Assembly: GCF_008370045.1 (NCBI RefSeq) | Contig: NZ_VOBN01000005.1 | Location: 62,001 to 126,000, forward strand | Direction: 5' to 3' | From: Pseudomonas sp. ANT_J12 | GTDB lineage: Bacteria; Pseudomonadota; Gammaproteobacteria; Pseudomonadales; Pseudomonadaceae | DNA length: 64,000 nucleotides | Shown here: positions 36,415-45,415 of the stretch, one piece after another | Layout of the letters: each line of letters opens with the position of its first letter | How positions within the stretch are numbered: the first letter of the stretch is position 1 | The notes under the pieces: generated by a model | Databases searched by the model: none | Told to the model about the DNA's origin: nothing | Seen by the model: the letters and a program-made list of their open reading frames with translations, nothing else | Translations under genes and position numbers: made by a program

Positions 36415-38343
36415 ATGCACAACACCCTGGAACAGGTTTTCGGTTATCCACAGTTTCGGCCCGGCCAGGAGGCAGCGGTCAGCGCGGTGTTGGCCGGGCG
36501 CTCGGCGGCGGCGATTTTCCCTACCGGCTCGGGCAAGTCCCTGTGTTATCAATTGCCGGCGCTATTGCTGCCGCACCTGACGTTGGTGGTGTCGCCACTG
36601 CTGGCGTTGATGCAGGATCAGTTGGCGTTCCTGCAACGCCATGGCATTTCGGCGGGCAGTATCGATTCGGCCCAGAGCCGCGACGACGCCAGTGACGTGA
36701 TGGCCAGGGCCAAGTCGGGCGAGTTGAAGATTCTGATGATTTCCGTGGAGCGCCTGAAGAACGAGCGCTTCCGCAATTTCTTGCAGCAGGTGCCGATCTC
36801 GCTGCTGGTGGTGGACGAGGCGCACTGCATCTCGGAATGGGGCCACAACTTCCGCCCCGACTACCTCAAGCTTCCGGACTATCAGCGCCAGTTCAACATC
36901 CCCCAGGCCTTGCTGCTGACCGCCACGGCGACGCCCAAAGTCATCGCGGACATGGAGGCGAAATTCGCCATCGCTCCCGAAGACGTGGTGACCACTGGTT
37001 TCTATCGGCCGAACCTCAACCTGCTGGTGGAACCGGTGCGCGGCCAGGACAAACGCCGACGTCTGGTCGAGTGGATGAGCCAGCGTCCCGGCCAGCCGAG
37101 CATCGTCTACGTCACCCTGCAGAAAACCGCCGAGAACATAGCCGAGCATCTGGGCCGCAACGGCATTCAGGCCGAGGCCTATCACGCCGGTTTACCACAT
37201 GAACAACGGGAAGGCATTCAGAAGCGCTTCATGGGCGGGCAGTCGAATTGCATCGTCGCCACCATTGCATTCGGGATGGGCATCGATAAAAGCGACATCC
37301 GCAACGTCGTGCATTTCGACCTGCCCAAATCCATCGAAAACTACAGCCAGGAAATCGGTCGCGCCGGGCGTGACGGGCAGCCCTCCGACTGCCTCGTCTT
37401 AGCCAACCGCGACAGCCTCAATGTGCTGGAAAACTTCGTCTACGGCGACACGCCGGAACTGGATGGCATTCGCTGCGTGCTCGACGAGTTGCAAGCGGCT
37501 GCTCCCGAAGGGCAATGGGAGTTTCTGCTGGGGCCGTTGGCGGATCAGAGCAACATTCGTCAGTTGCCGCTCAAGACCTTGCTGGTGCAATTGGAGCTGC
37601 GCGGAATCATCGCTCCGCGCTATGCCTATTACGCGGAATACCGTTTCAAATATTTGCAGGAACCCGAGGCGTTGCTCGCCCGTTTCGAGGGTGAGCGCAA
37701 GGATTTCGTCGCGGCGATTATCCAGACCTCCACCCGTGCGCGGACCTGGGCGACGGTGAATTTCGATGCGCTGTACGAGCAGCATTCGGCCGAGCGCAAT
37801 CGGGTGGTCAAGGCGCTGGATTATTTCCAGGAGAAGGGCTGGGTCGAACTTGAAAGCAAGCAGATGACCGAGGTCTACAGCCTGCTGCAAACCGGTTTTG
37901 ATGCCCAGGCTCTGAGCGAAGAGTTGCACGCCTACTTCACTCGGCATGAGCAAACCGAGATCGCACGGATCCACGCGATGCTCGATCTGTTCGCCACCGA
38001 TCACTGTCTGGGTTATCGCCTGGCCGAATATTTCGGCGACGAAAACGCACCCCGGCAGTGCGGGCATTGTTCGGTGTGTCACGGGGATGTGGCGCGGCTG
38101 CCGGCACCGCCGGAGTTGCCAGCGCTTGTGGATAAAAACTTTGAAGCGCTGTGTGGTGACTTTATCCACAGGCATGAGCAGCACACCGGGCATTTTCCGT
38201 CGGCGGAGCGGGTGACGCGGTTTCTGTGCGGGATCAGTGTGCCGTTGTTTACCAAGCTCAAGGCGCGGTCGATTCCGGGCTCGGGTGCACTGGAGGATTA
38301 TCCATATGCCGATGTGCGGGAATGGGCGCAGGCGCATCTCTGA
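36415..38343 (+). CDS. RecQ-family ATP-dependent DNA helicase
   Basis: A 642-residue superfamily 2 helicase. Motif I is PTGSGKSLCYQLP, motif II VDEAHCISEWGHNFRPDY and motif VI QEIGRAGRDGQPSDC; a zinc-type QCGHCSVC lies near the C-terminus, and no HRDC domain is clear. It begins with a family-like YPQFRPGQEAAV. It unwinds DNA during repair. It is shorter than the housekeeping RecQ of Pseudomonas and is probably a second RecQ-like protein. Confidence 0.85.
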   Translation: MHNTLEQVFGYPQFRPGQEAAVSAVLAGRSAAAIFPTGSGKSLCYQLPALLLPHLTLVVSPLLALMQDQLAFLQRHGISAGSIDSAQSRDDASDVMARAKSGELKILMISVERLKNERFRNFLQQVPISLLVVDEAHCISEWGHNFRPDYLKLPDYQRQFNIPQALLLTATATPKVIADMEAKFAIAPEDVVTTGFYRPNLNLLVEPVRGQDKRRRLVEWMSQRPGQPSIVYVTLQKTAENIAEHLGRNGIQAEAYHAGLPHEQREGIQKRFMGGQSNCIVATIAFGMGIDKSDIRNVVHFDLPKSIENYSQEIGRAGRDGQPSDCLVLANRDSLNVLENFVYGDTPELDGIRCVLDELQAAAPEGQWEFLLGPLADQSNIRQLPLKTLLVQLELRGIIAPRYAYYAEYRFKYLQEPEALLARFEGERKDFVAAIIQTSTRARTWATVNFDALYEQHSAERNRVVKALDYFQEKGWVELESKQMTEVYSLLQTGFDAQALSEELHAYFTRHEQTEIARIHAMLDLFATDHCLGYRLAEYFGDENAPRQCGHCSVCHGDVARLPAPPELPALVDKNFEALCGDFIHRHEQHTGHFPSAERVTRFLCGISVPLFTKLKARSIPGSGALEDYPYADVREWAQAHL

Positions 38344-38458
38344 TGCCTTGGGGCGCATCCATCCCCTGAATGTCGCCCATCACACGAATAAATTTCAAAA
38401 ACGTGCGATGGCTGACTATGGTGAAGGCTGTCCCTGAGCCGCCAACAAGAGAACAACA

Positions 38459-39685
38459 ATGAGCCAGACGCCGTTCGATATTCAGCGCGCCGCCGTGATC
38501 GGCGCGGGCACCATGGGCCGAGGCATTGTCATGTGCCTGGCCAATGCCGGGGTGCCGGTGCAGTGGGTCGATAACAATCCGCAGATGCTGGAACAGGCGT
38601 TGGCCGCCGTCGCTGAGACCTACGCCAATAATGTGCGCCAGGGCCGGATCGATCAGGCTGAAGCCGATGCTCGTATTGCGCGGATAAAATCGGCTGCCGA
38701 TTACGCGGCAATCCGTGATGTCGATCTGGTGATTGAAGCGGTGTACGAAAACCTCGAATTGAAGCAGAAAATCTTCCGTGAACTGGATGGCCTGCTTAAG
38801 CCCGAAGCGATCCTGGCCAGCAACACGTCGGCGCTGGACATCGGCGCGATTGCCGCCGCCACTCGCCGGCCGAAACAGGTGCTGGGCCTGCACTTCTTCA
38901 GCCCGGCGCACATCATGAAACTGCTGGAGATCGTTCGCGGTGCGCAAACCGCTCCGGCGGTGCTCGATGCCGCGCAGGATCTGGGCAAGCGCATGGGCAA
39001 GGTCAGCGTCGTGTCGGGCAACTGTCACGGTTTTATCGGCAATCGCATGCTGCATACCTACGTGCTCGAGGCGCGCAAGATGCTGCTCGAAGGGGCTTTC
39101 CCCTATCAGGTGGACGCGGCGCTGCAAGGCTTCGGTTTCGCCATGGGGCCGTTTCGCATGTACGACGTGGTCGGCATCGATCTGGAATGGCGGGCCCGCG
39201 AACTGGCCGGTAAAGGTCAGGATGCGCCCGAGGTTCAGATCGACAATCGCTTGTGTGAGTTGGGACGGTTTGGCCAGAAGAGCGGCAACGGTTATTACCA
39301 CTATGAGCCGGGCAGCCGGCAGGCTGAGCACGATGTGGAGGTCGATGCGCTGGTGTTGAAGGTCAGCGAGGGTTTGGGCTTCCAGCGGCGTGAGATCGGG
39401 CCTGAGGAGGTGCTGGAGCGTTGTTTGCTGGCGCTGGTCAACGAAGGGGCGAAGATTCTTGAGGAAGGCATTGCCGCATCAGCCCATGACATTGACCTGG
39501 TTTACCTCAATGGCTATGGCTTCCCGGCGGACAAGGGCGGGCCAATGGCCTGGGCGGATCAGCAGGGGTTGGCGGATATTCACCAGCGATTGCTGGCGCT
39601 GGAAACCCGGCAGGGCGATCAGTGGAAGCCGGCGCGGTTGATTGGGGAGTTGGCGGCGGTGGGTAAGGGGTTTGCCGACAGGTAG
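38459..39685 (+). CDS. 3-hydroxyacyl-CoA dehydrogenase
   Basis: A 408-residue NAD-dependent dehydrogenase. The Rossmann motif AVIGAGTMGRGIVMCLANAG is near 12-31; LGLHFFSPAHIMKLLEIVRG contains the catalytic histidine, and GNRMLHTYVLEA and QKSGNGYYHYEPG belong to the C-terminal domain. It oxidises 3-hydroxyacyl-CoA in beta-oxidation. No hydratase domain is attached, and the companion hydratase is not adjacent. The thioesterase 130 bases downstream may act on the same pool. Confidence 0.9.
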   Translation: MSQTPFDIQRAAVIGAGTMGRGIVMCLANAGVPVQWVDNNPQMLEQALAAVAETYANNVRQGRIDQAEADARIARIKSAADYAAIRDVDLVIEAVYENLELKQKIFRELDGLLKPEAILASNTSALDIGAIAAATRRPKQVLGLHFFSPAHIMKLLEIVRGAQTAPAVLDAAQDLGKRMGKVSVVSGNCHGFIGNRMLHTYVLEARKMLLEGAFPYQVDAALQGFGFAMGPFRMYDVVGIDLEWRARELAGKGQDAPEVQIDNRLCELGRFGQKSGNGYYHYEPGSRQAEHDVEVDALVLKVSEGLGFQRREIGPEEVLERCLLALVNEGAKILEEGIAASAHDIDLVYLNGYGFPADKGGPMAWADQQGLADIHQRLLALETRQGDQWKPARLIGELAAVGKGFADR

Positions 39686-39698
39686 ACTCCACCTGTTT

Positions 39699-39805
39699 GA
39701 TCGTTCCCATGCTCCGCGTGGGAACGCCTCCATGGACGCTCTGCGTCCGCTGTTGGGACGCGGAGCGTCCCGGGCTGCATTCCCACGCAGAGCGTGGGAA
39801 CGATC
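39699..39805. repeat. REPIN (GATCGTTCCC type)
   Basis: Inverted REP cores with nested GGACGCTCTGCGTCC and GGGACGCGGAGCGTCC arms, ending 12 bases before the thioesterase ATG. It leaves almost no room for a promoter of its own for that gene. Confidence 0.87.
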
Positions 39806-39817
39806 TTCGAGAACCCC

Positions 39818-40237
39818 ATGAACCAACGCACCGACTACCCTCACTTCCAGCCCATCACCACCCGCTGGCATGACAACGACGCCTACGGTCACGTGAACAA
39901 CGTCACCTACTACAGCTTTTTCGACACGGCCGTGAACACCTACCTGATCGAAGTGGGCGGGCTGGATATCCATGACGGCGAAGTGGTGGGTTTTGTGGTG
40001 AGCTCGGCGTGCGATTACTTTGCGTCCATCGCTTTCCCGGATCGCATCGAGATCGGCCTGCGGGTTGGCAAGTTGGGCAACAGCTCAGTGCAGTACGAAC
40101 TGGCCGTGTTCAAGCAAGGTGAAGAGGAAGCCTGTGCGGCTGGGCGCTTTGTGCATGTGTTTGTGGATCGGGCGTCGAATCAGCCGGTGGCGATTCCAGC
40201 CGGATTGCGCGGGGCGCTGGAACGGTTGGTGGTTTGA
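39818..40237 (+). CDS. hotdog-fold acyl-CoA thioesterase
   Basis: A 139-residue 4HBT-type thioesterase. The motif TRWHDNDAYGHVNNVTYYSF holds the catalytic aspartate. It probably cleaves short or medium acyl-CoA. It lacks a good ribosome-binding site and lies just behind a REPIN, so it may be read through from the dehydrogenase gene. Starting at 39794 instead would translate REPIN sequence. Confidence 0.85.
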   Translation: MNQRTDYPHFQPITTRWHDNDAYGHVNNVTYYSFFDTAVNTYLIEVGGLDIHDGEVVGFVVSSACDYFASIAFPDRIEIGLRVGKLGNSSVQYELAVFKQGEEEACAAGRFVHVFVDRASNQPVAIPAGLRGALERLVV

Positions 40238-40242
40238 CAGGC

Positions 40243-40275
40243 CAAAAAAAATCGCAGCCCTGGGGCTGCGATTTC
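40243..40275 (-). terminator. Rho-independent terminator of the glycine-zipper gene
   Basis: AAATCGCAGCCC and GGGCTGCGATTT form a perfect 12-base stem with a two-base loop. On the minus strand it is followed by a run of T, so it chiefly ends the leftward gene; the rightward thioesterase transcript meets the same hairpin. Confidence 0.85.
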
Positions 40276-40306
40276 TGATCTACCTGACCGCGAAGCCGTG
40301 CCGGCC

Positions 40307-40792
40307 TCAGCGATCACGATAGTATCTGTGATGCTTGCGGTGGCCGTAGGCATGACCGCGACCCCGGTGGTCGTCACGGTAGTAACGACGGTCATCACGA
40401 CCCCGATACGAACGACGATCGTCATCCTCATTGCTCTTGTTGCCCATGTAGTTACCCAGCGCGCCACCGGCGCCACCGCCGGCTGCGGAGCCGATCAGGC
40501 TGCCGGTGCCGCCACCCAGGCTGCGACCGACCACGTTACCGCCGGCTGCGCCCAACGCACCGCCAATGGCGGCTTCGCCACGGCTGCGTTTGTCGGCGCC
40601 GACGGCACTACCACCCGCGCCGCCCAGGGCCGCGCCAATGGTGGAACCGGTATTGCCGCCTAGTGATTGACCGACGACCGAGCCCAAAACCCCGCCCAAT
40701 GCGCCGCCCACACCTGCTTCGGTGGTGCCTCCGGCAGAAGCTAAGCCACTGGCCAGGCTAAGGGACAACAAGAGAATCGAGGAGAACTTCAT
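40307..40792 (-). CDS. glycine-zipper envelope protein
   Basis: A 161-residue exported protein. A Sec signal (MKFSSILLLSLSLASGLASA) precedes three glycine-zipper segments of 25-30 residues (GGALGGVLGSVVGQSLGG, GAALGGAGGSAVGADKRSRG, GGALGAAGGNVVGRSLGGG). A very basic tail rich in R, Y, H and D follows. Glycine zippers insert in membranes or form oligomers; the role is unknown. It is transcribed alone. Confidence 0.8.
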   Translation of the reverse strand: MKFSSILLLSLSLASGLASAGGTTEAGVGGALGGVLGSVVGQSLGGNTGSTIGAALGGAGGSAVGADKRSRGEAAIGGALGAAGGNVVGRSLGGGTGSLIGSAAGGGAGGALGNYMGNKSNEDDDRRSYRGRDDRRYYRDDHRGRGHAYGHRKHHRYYRDR

Positions 40793-40898
40793 AGAGGAAC
40801 CTCAAGGGGATGACGGCGCGATCCTGAGGCTGTGTCCTGATTGTGACAATCGAAATCCGACGAGTAACACGACTTGTACACAATTCTATAAGTTACTG

Positions 40899-40980
40899 TT
40901 TTTTGAGCGGAACTTAAGGGTTTTTCGCCGGTCTTTAGCTACTTCGGACAGGCCGTTTCTTTGCAGAAACGGCCTTTTTT
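40899..40980 (+). ncRNA. candidate orphan small RNA
   Basis: A strong Rho-independent terminator, GGCCGTTTCT / AGAAACGGCC with a TTGC loop and T6, lies at 40951-40980 on the plus strand. No gene reads into it: the gene to the left runs away from it, and the gene to the right would meet it on the strand that lacks a T-run. A sigma70-like promoter, GTAACA (40864-40869) and TATAAG (40887-40892) with a 17-base spacer, would give an RNA of about 80 bases. No ORF with a good start is inside it. Confidence 0.5.
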
Positions 40981-41004
40981 GTGGGCGATTGGAAAGCGGT
41001 ATCC

Positions 41005-41110
41005 GATCGTTCCCACGCTCTGCGTGGGAATGCAGCCCGGGACGCTCCGCGTCCCAAAACGGACGCAGAGCGTCCACTTATGCATTCCCACGCAGAGCGT
41101 GGGAACGATC
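41005..41110. repeat. REPIN (GATCGTTCCC type)
   Basis: Inverted REP cores with nested GGGACGCTCCGCGTCC and GGACGCAGAGCGTCC arms, five bases beyond the stop codon of the molybdopterin oxidoreductase gene. Confidence 0.87.
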
Positions 41111-41114
41111 AGAC

Positions 41115-43463
41115 TCAGGCCGACTTCGCGAAGATCAACCCCGTCTCACTGGCCATTTCCAACCGGATCGCCACAAATTTCGATGTCGGTGTATGGCTGC
41201 CATCCCCGGTGCTTTCCAGCGGCACCAGCGGATTCACTTCCGGGTAATACGCCGCCGCCTGACCCGCCGGAATATCAAACGCCAGTAGCGTAAAGCCTTT
41301 CACCCGACGCTCACGACCATCGTCCCAGATCGACACGATGTCAGCCTTCTGCCCCGGTTTGAAGCCCAGGCGAATGATGTCCGCTTCGTTCACGAACAAC
41401 ACATCCCGCTGACCCTTCACCCCGCGATAACGGTCATCCAGACCATAAATCGTGGTGTTGTACTGATCGTGGGAACGCAGCGACTGCATGATCAGGTCCG
41501 GCAACACACCCGTGGCACGCGCGCGCTCGTGCACCAGGTCTTTCGGCAAAACGTTTGCACGGAAATTGGCCCGTCCCGACGGCGTGTTCCACTTGCGCGC
41601 ACCGGCACTGTTGCCGAGGTAGAAGCCGCCCGGATTTTTCACCCGCTCGTTGAAATCGCGAAAACCCGGGATGGTGTCGGCGATCAGGTCGCGGATGCGG
41701 TCGTAGTCGGCCACCAGCCAGTTCCAGTCCACCGGTTTGCTGCCCAGAGTCGCGGCGGCGATGCCGGCGATGATTGCCGGCTCCGAACGCATCTGCTTCG
41801 ACAGCGCCTGCAACTGACCGTTGGAGGCGTGGACCATGCTGAACGAATCTTCCACGGTGACGGCTTGCGGGCCTTCGGTCTGGATATCGATGTCGGTGCG
41901 GCCCAGGCACGGCAGGATCAGCGCTTCTTTACCGTGGGCCAAGTGGCTGCGGTTGAGCTTGGTGCTGATTTGCACAGTCAGGTCGCAATTGCTCAGGGCC
42001 TGAAAGGTGCGCGGGCTGTCCGGGGTGGCTTGGGCGAAGTTGCCGCCCAGGCCGATGAAGACTTTGGCGCGACCGTCGGCCATGGCGTGAATCGCCTCGA
42101 CCACGTTGTGACCGTTGTCGCGCGGCACCTTGAACTGGAAGCGACGTTCCAGGGAATCGAGGAACGCCACCGGCGGACGCTCGTTGATGCCCATGGTCCG
42201 GTCGCCCTGCACGTTACTGTGACCGCGCACCGGGCACAGACCGGCACCCGGCCGACCGATGTTGCCGCGCAGCAGCATCAGGTTGGCGATTTCCTGGATG
42301 GTCGCCACCGAATGGCGATGCTGGGTAATGCCCATCGCCCAACACATGATGACGTTCTTGCCCTTGGCGTACATGCGCGCCGCTTGCTCGATTTCCACCA
42401 GCGGCAGGCCGGACTGCTCGACGATCTGCTCCCACGGCGTGTCGTCGACGATGCCCAGGTACTCCAGTACGTTGACGCTGTGTTCATTGAGGAAGTCGTG
42501 GTCGAACACCGCAGGCTCACCGGCCTTCTGCGCATCGCGTTCCCATTGCAGCAGGAACTTGGCCATGCCGCGCATGATCGCCATGTCGCCGCCCAGAGCC
42601 GGACGGAAGTACGCGGTGTTGGTCGGCTTGTCGCTGTTGGTGAGCATTTCGATCGGGTGTTGCGGGTGCTGGAAACGTTCCAGGCCACGCTCTTTCAGCG
42701 GGTTGATGCACACCACCTGAGCGCCGCGTTTTACCGCTTCGCGCAGGGGTTCGAGCATCCGTGGGTGGTTGGTGCCCGGGTTCTGGCCCCAGACAAAAAT
42801 CGCATCGGCGTGTTCGAAATCGTCGAAGGTCACGGTGCCTTTGCCGACGCCGACACTTTGCGCCAATGCCACACCACTGGCCTCGTGGCACATGTTCGAG
42901 CAGTCGGGGAAGTTGTTGGTGCCGTAGCTGCGCACGAACAATTGATAGAGGTACGCCGCTTCGTTGCTGGCACGGCCCGAAGTGTAGAACTCGGCCTGGT
43001 TCGGGCTCGACAGGCCCTGCAAATGTTTGGCGATCAAGGCGAACGCCGCGTCCCAGCTGATCGGCTTGTAGCGATCGGTTTCGGCGTCGTAGCTCATCGG
43101 CTCGGTCAAACGGCCTTGGTACTCAAGCCAGTAATCACTCTGTTCCAGCAAGGAGCTGACGCTGTGTTTGGCGAAGAATGCGCCATCGACACGACGTTTG
43201 GTCGCTTCCCAGTTCACTGCCTTGGCGCCGTTCTCGCAGAACGCCACCATGCCGGCTTCATTGGAGTCGCCCCAGGCGCAACCGGGGCAGTCGAACCCGC
43301 CGTTCTTGTTGGTCTTGAGCATCATGCGCAGGTTTTTCAGTGCGTTGTCACTGGTCAACCAGGCCCGGGCCACGCTGGCCAGTGCGCCCCAACCACCAGC
43401 CGGACCCTTGTAAGGCTTGTAACGCGGAACGGGTGTCTGGTCGGCTTGATTGTGTTGACTCAC
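41115..43463 (-). CDS. formate dehydrogenase-like molybdopterin oxidoreductase, alpha subunit
   Basis: A 782-residue molybdopterin enzyme of the FdhF/YdeP type. An N-terminal cysteine group (FDCPGC and later FCENG) and NFPDCSNMCHEASG lie in the first 200 residues. CWAMGITQHRHSVATIQEI and NIGRPGAGLCPVRGHSNVQG bind the cofactor. It is probably a cytosolic formate dehydrogenase-like enzyme or oxidoreductase. The GTG start (43463) has GGAG eight bases before it and overlaps the fdhD stop by four bases, so FdhD, the sulfur carrier that activates formate dehydrogenases, is coupled to it. An in-frame extension to 43934 overlaps fdhD and is rejected. Confidence 0.88.
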   Translation of the reverse strand: MSQHNQADQTPVPRYKPYKGPAGGWGALASVARAWLTSDNALKNLRMMLKTNKNGGFDCPGCAWGDSNEAGMVAFCENGAKAVNWEATKRRVDGAFFAKHSVSSLLEQSDYWLEYQGRLTEPMSYDAETDRYKPISWDAAFALIAKHLQGLSSPNQAEFYTSGRASNEAAYLYQLFVRSYGTNNFPDCSNMCHEASGVALAQSVGVGKGTVTFDDFEHADAIFVWGQNPGTNHPRMLEPLREAVKRGAQVVCINPLKERGLERFQHPQHPIEMLTNSDKPTNTAYFRPALGGDMAIMRGMAKFLLQWERDAQKAGEPAVFDHDFLNEHSVNVLEYLGIVDDTPWEQIVEQSGLPLVEIEQAARMYAKGKNVIMCWAMGITQHRHSVATIQEIANLMLLRGNIGRPGAGLCPVRGHSNVQGDRTMGINERPPVAFLDSLERRFQFKVPRDNGHNVVEAIHAMADGRAKVFIGLGGNFAQATPDSPRTFQALSNCDLTVQISTKLNRSHLAHGKEALILPCLGRTDIDIQTEGPQAVTVEDSFSMVHASNGQLQALSKQMRSEPAIIAGIAAATLGSKPVDWNWLVADYDRIRDLIADTIPGFRDFNERVKNPGGFYLGNSAGARKWNTPSGRANFRANVLPKDLVHERARATGVLPDLIMQSLRSHDQYNTTIYGLDDRYRGVKGQRDVLFVNEADIIRLGFKPGQKADIVSIWDDGRERRVKGFTLLAFDIPAGQAAAYYPEVNPLVPLESTGDGSHTPTSKFVAIRLEMASETGLIFAKSA

Positions 43464-44299
43464 GCTTGATTCTCCAACGCAGGGCTGTAGACCCGCGGCG
43501 CACTTTTTTGCGGCAGGTGGATGAGGTTGAGGTTGTGCCGACGGGCCCATTGCACGGCAAGGCCGGTGGGCGACGACAGGCTGACCAGGGTTTGAATCCC
43601 GGCGCGCAGCACTTTCTGGATCAGTTCGAGGCTGCAACGGCTGGTGACAATCGCCACGCCGCCCGCAGTCGGGATGTTCTGGCGGATCAAGCCGCCGATG
43701 AGCTTGTCGAGGGCGTTGTGCCGGCCGATGTCTTCGCGACCCATCAACAATTCGCCCTGGCCGTTCATGAATACCGCCGCATGCACGGCGCCGCAATGCT
43801 GGCCCAGCGGCTGGAAGGCGCCGATGCGCTGGCGCAGGCCATCGAGCCATTCGGCGGGCGGCAACGGCGCGCCGGGCAGCACTTTGAGGTCGGGCAACGC
43901 TTGTTCCACCGCTTCCACACCACAGAGCCCGCAACCGCTGGTGCCGGCCAGTTGCCGACGTTGCTGCTTGAGGTTCCAGAAGGCGCGGTTGGCGATGGTC
44001 ACTTGCGCGTATTGCGCCGAACCCTCGCCGGTCAATTGCAGGTCATAGATGTCGGTGGCGTCTTCGATGATGCCGCTGCCGAGGCTAAAACCGACGATGA
44101 AGTCTTCAAGATCGGTCGGCGTGACCAACATGACGGCCTGGCTGATGCCGTTATAGGCAATCGCCAACGCGACTTCCTCGGCCAGCGCGGTGCTGTCCGA
44201 ATCGGTGTATTGAAGGTCGCTGTAACTGTAAGTCTGGCTTGCGTCTGGCGCGGGCGTTTCGAGTGCGGGCGCCGCGCTCGCAGGGCGCTTGGCGTTCAT
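43460..44299 (-). CDS. fdhD: formate dehydrogenase accessory sulfurtransferase FdhD
   Basis: A 279-residue protein that passes sulfur to the molybdenum cofactor of formate dehydrogenase. The CxxC loop GCGLCG holds Cys123 and Cys126; GREDIGRHNALDKLIG and VTSRCSLELIQKVLRAGI are the family blocks. It lies between a LysR regulator gene and its client gene, all on the same strand. Confidence 0.92.
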   Translation of the reverse strand: MNAKRPASAAPALETPAPDASQTYSYSDLQYTDSDSTALAEEVALAIAYNGISQAVMLVTPTDLEDFIVGFSLGSGIIEDATDIYDLQLTGEGSAQYAQVTIANRAFWNLKQQRRQLAGTSGCGLCGVEAVEQALPDLKVLPGAPLPPAEWLDGLRQRIGAFQPLGQHCGAVHAAVFMNGQGELLMGREDIGRHNALDKLIGGLIRQNIPTAGGVAIVTSRCSLELIQKVLRAGIQTLVSLSSPTGLAVQWARRHNLNLIHLPQKSAPRVYSPALENQA

Positions 44300-44391
44300 G
44301 GCATCACCAACGGATTGATCAGTTGTAAGACTAGGCGCGTCAACATGTCGCGTCTAATCACTAGTACTGATGTACCGATAGATGACGTCGA

Positions 44392-45279
44392 TCAAGAACC
44401 TGTCGGCGATTTCTGATAGATCGCAAAACAGGCTTCCGCCAATGCCGAACGCGGGGCGCTACGACGCATGATCAGCCCCAGCCGGCCTAGGGTTTGCGCG
44501 TTTTCGATGGGTTGCAGGCGTAGATGGTCGGTGAGATTTTCCAGGCCGCCCTCCAGAGGCATCACCGCGCAACAGAAGCCGCCATGCACCGCTTGTAATA
44601 ACTGGTGGACTGCGTCGGTTTGCAGCAACGGTTGGGGCGTCAGTCCGCGACTGTGGAAGTTGTGGTCGATGGACTGGCGAAAGTGCATGCCGCTGGTGAG
44701 CATGCCCAAGGGCAATTCGATCAGTGATTCCCAACTCAGCGGCGCCTCGCCGAAGGTGTAGAAACGCTGGTCGTAGAGCAGGCCCATGCGGGTTTCACTG
44801 AAGGCCAGGGAATCGAAGCGCTCGCCGTCGAGGCGCTCCAGGTAGGACACGCCGAGGTCCAGCCGATTGTTCGCCAGTTGTTCGAGGATCTGCTCGGAAC
44901 TCAGCGCCGACAGTTCGAAGCGCAGGTTCGGGTGTTCGGCGTGCAGGCGTTGCATCAACGGCAGCGGGTCGAAGCTCGACAGCGGCACCACGCCCAGGCG
45001 CAACGTCCCCACCAGATTGCCGCGACACGCCGCCGCCTCGGCCTGCAACCCGTCGTAAGCCGCCAACACCGTGCGTGCCCAGGCCAGCACCCGTTCGCCC
45101 GGCGCGGTGAAGCCTTCGAAGCGCTGGCCTCGATTGACCAGCGGCAGCTCCAGTTCTTCTTCGAGACTGCGCAGGCGCATGGACAGGGTTGGCTGGGTGA
45201 TGTGACAGCGCGCGGCGGCTTGGCCGAAGTGCCGGGTTTCGTCGAGGGCGATGAGGAATTTGAGCTGCTTGATGTCCAT
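44392..45279 (-). CDS. LysR-family transcriptional regulator
   Basis: A 295-residue LysR protein: N-terminal winged helix (MDIKQLKFLIALDETRHFGQ, then AAARCHITQPTLSMRLRSLE) and an effector domain to the end. It lies 92 bases upstream of fdhD on the same strand, so it likely controls fdhD and the oxidoreductase and may be read with them. The effector is unknown; the sequence recalls OxyR/CynR relatives. Confidence 0.87.
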   Translation of the reverse strand: MDIKQLKFLIALDETRHFGQAAARCHITQPTLSMRLRSLEEELELPLVNRGQRFEGFTAPGERVLAWARTVLAAYDGLQAEAAACRGNLVGTLRLGVVPLSSFDPLPLMQRLHAEHPNLRFELSALSSEQILEQLANNRLDLGVSYLERLDGERFDSLAFSETRMGLLYDQRFYTFGEAPLSWESLIELPLGMLTSGMHFRQSIDHNFHSRGLTPQPLLQTDAVHQLLQAVHGGFCCAVMPLEGGLENLTDHLRLQPIENAQTLGRLGLIMRRSAPRSALAEACFAIYQKSPTGS

Positions 45280-45415
45280 CTTCGCTCCAGGGCGCGGGCA
45301 GGGTTTGCGATTCTAGCGCTTGCGCGGGGTGGGGTCATTGGTCGGGTTGGAACCAGGGCTTGCAGGCTTGGTCTAGTCTTTTGCGTCTGGACCCTTATCC
45401 CATGGAGAGAACACG

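Larger units (their letters stand above)
40793..41114. other. intergenic stretch holding a candidate small RNA and a REPIN
   Basis: 322 bases between the glycine-zipper gene and the end of the molybdopterin oxidoreductase gene. It contains the promoter region of the former, a promoter-terminator pair on the plus strand (see 40899-40980) and the REPIN at 41005-41110. No protein gene is visible. Confidence 0.6.

Noticed and set aside
43464..43934. N-terminal extension of the molybdopterin oxidoreductase
   Set aside because: It would overlap fdhD for 470 bases; the GTG at 43463 has a good site and the family start.
45340..45370. A sigma54 promoter before kbp (TTGGAACC...TTGC)
   Set aside because: GG and GC are 11 bases apart instead of 10, and no other sigma54 sign is present.
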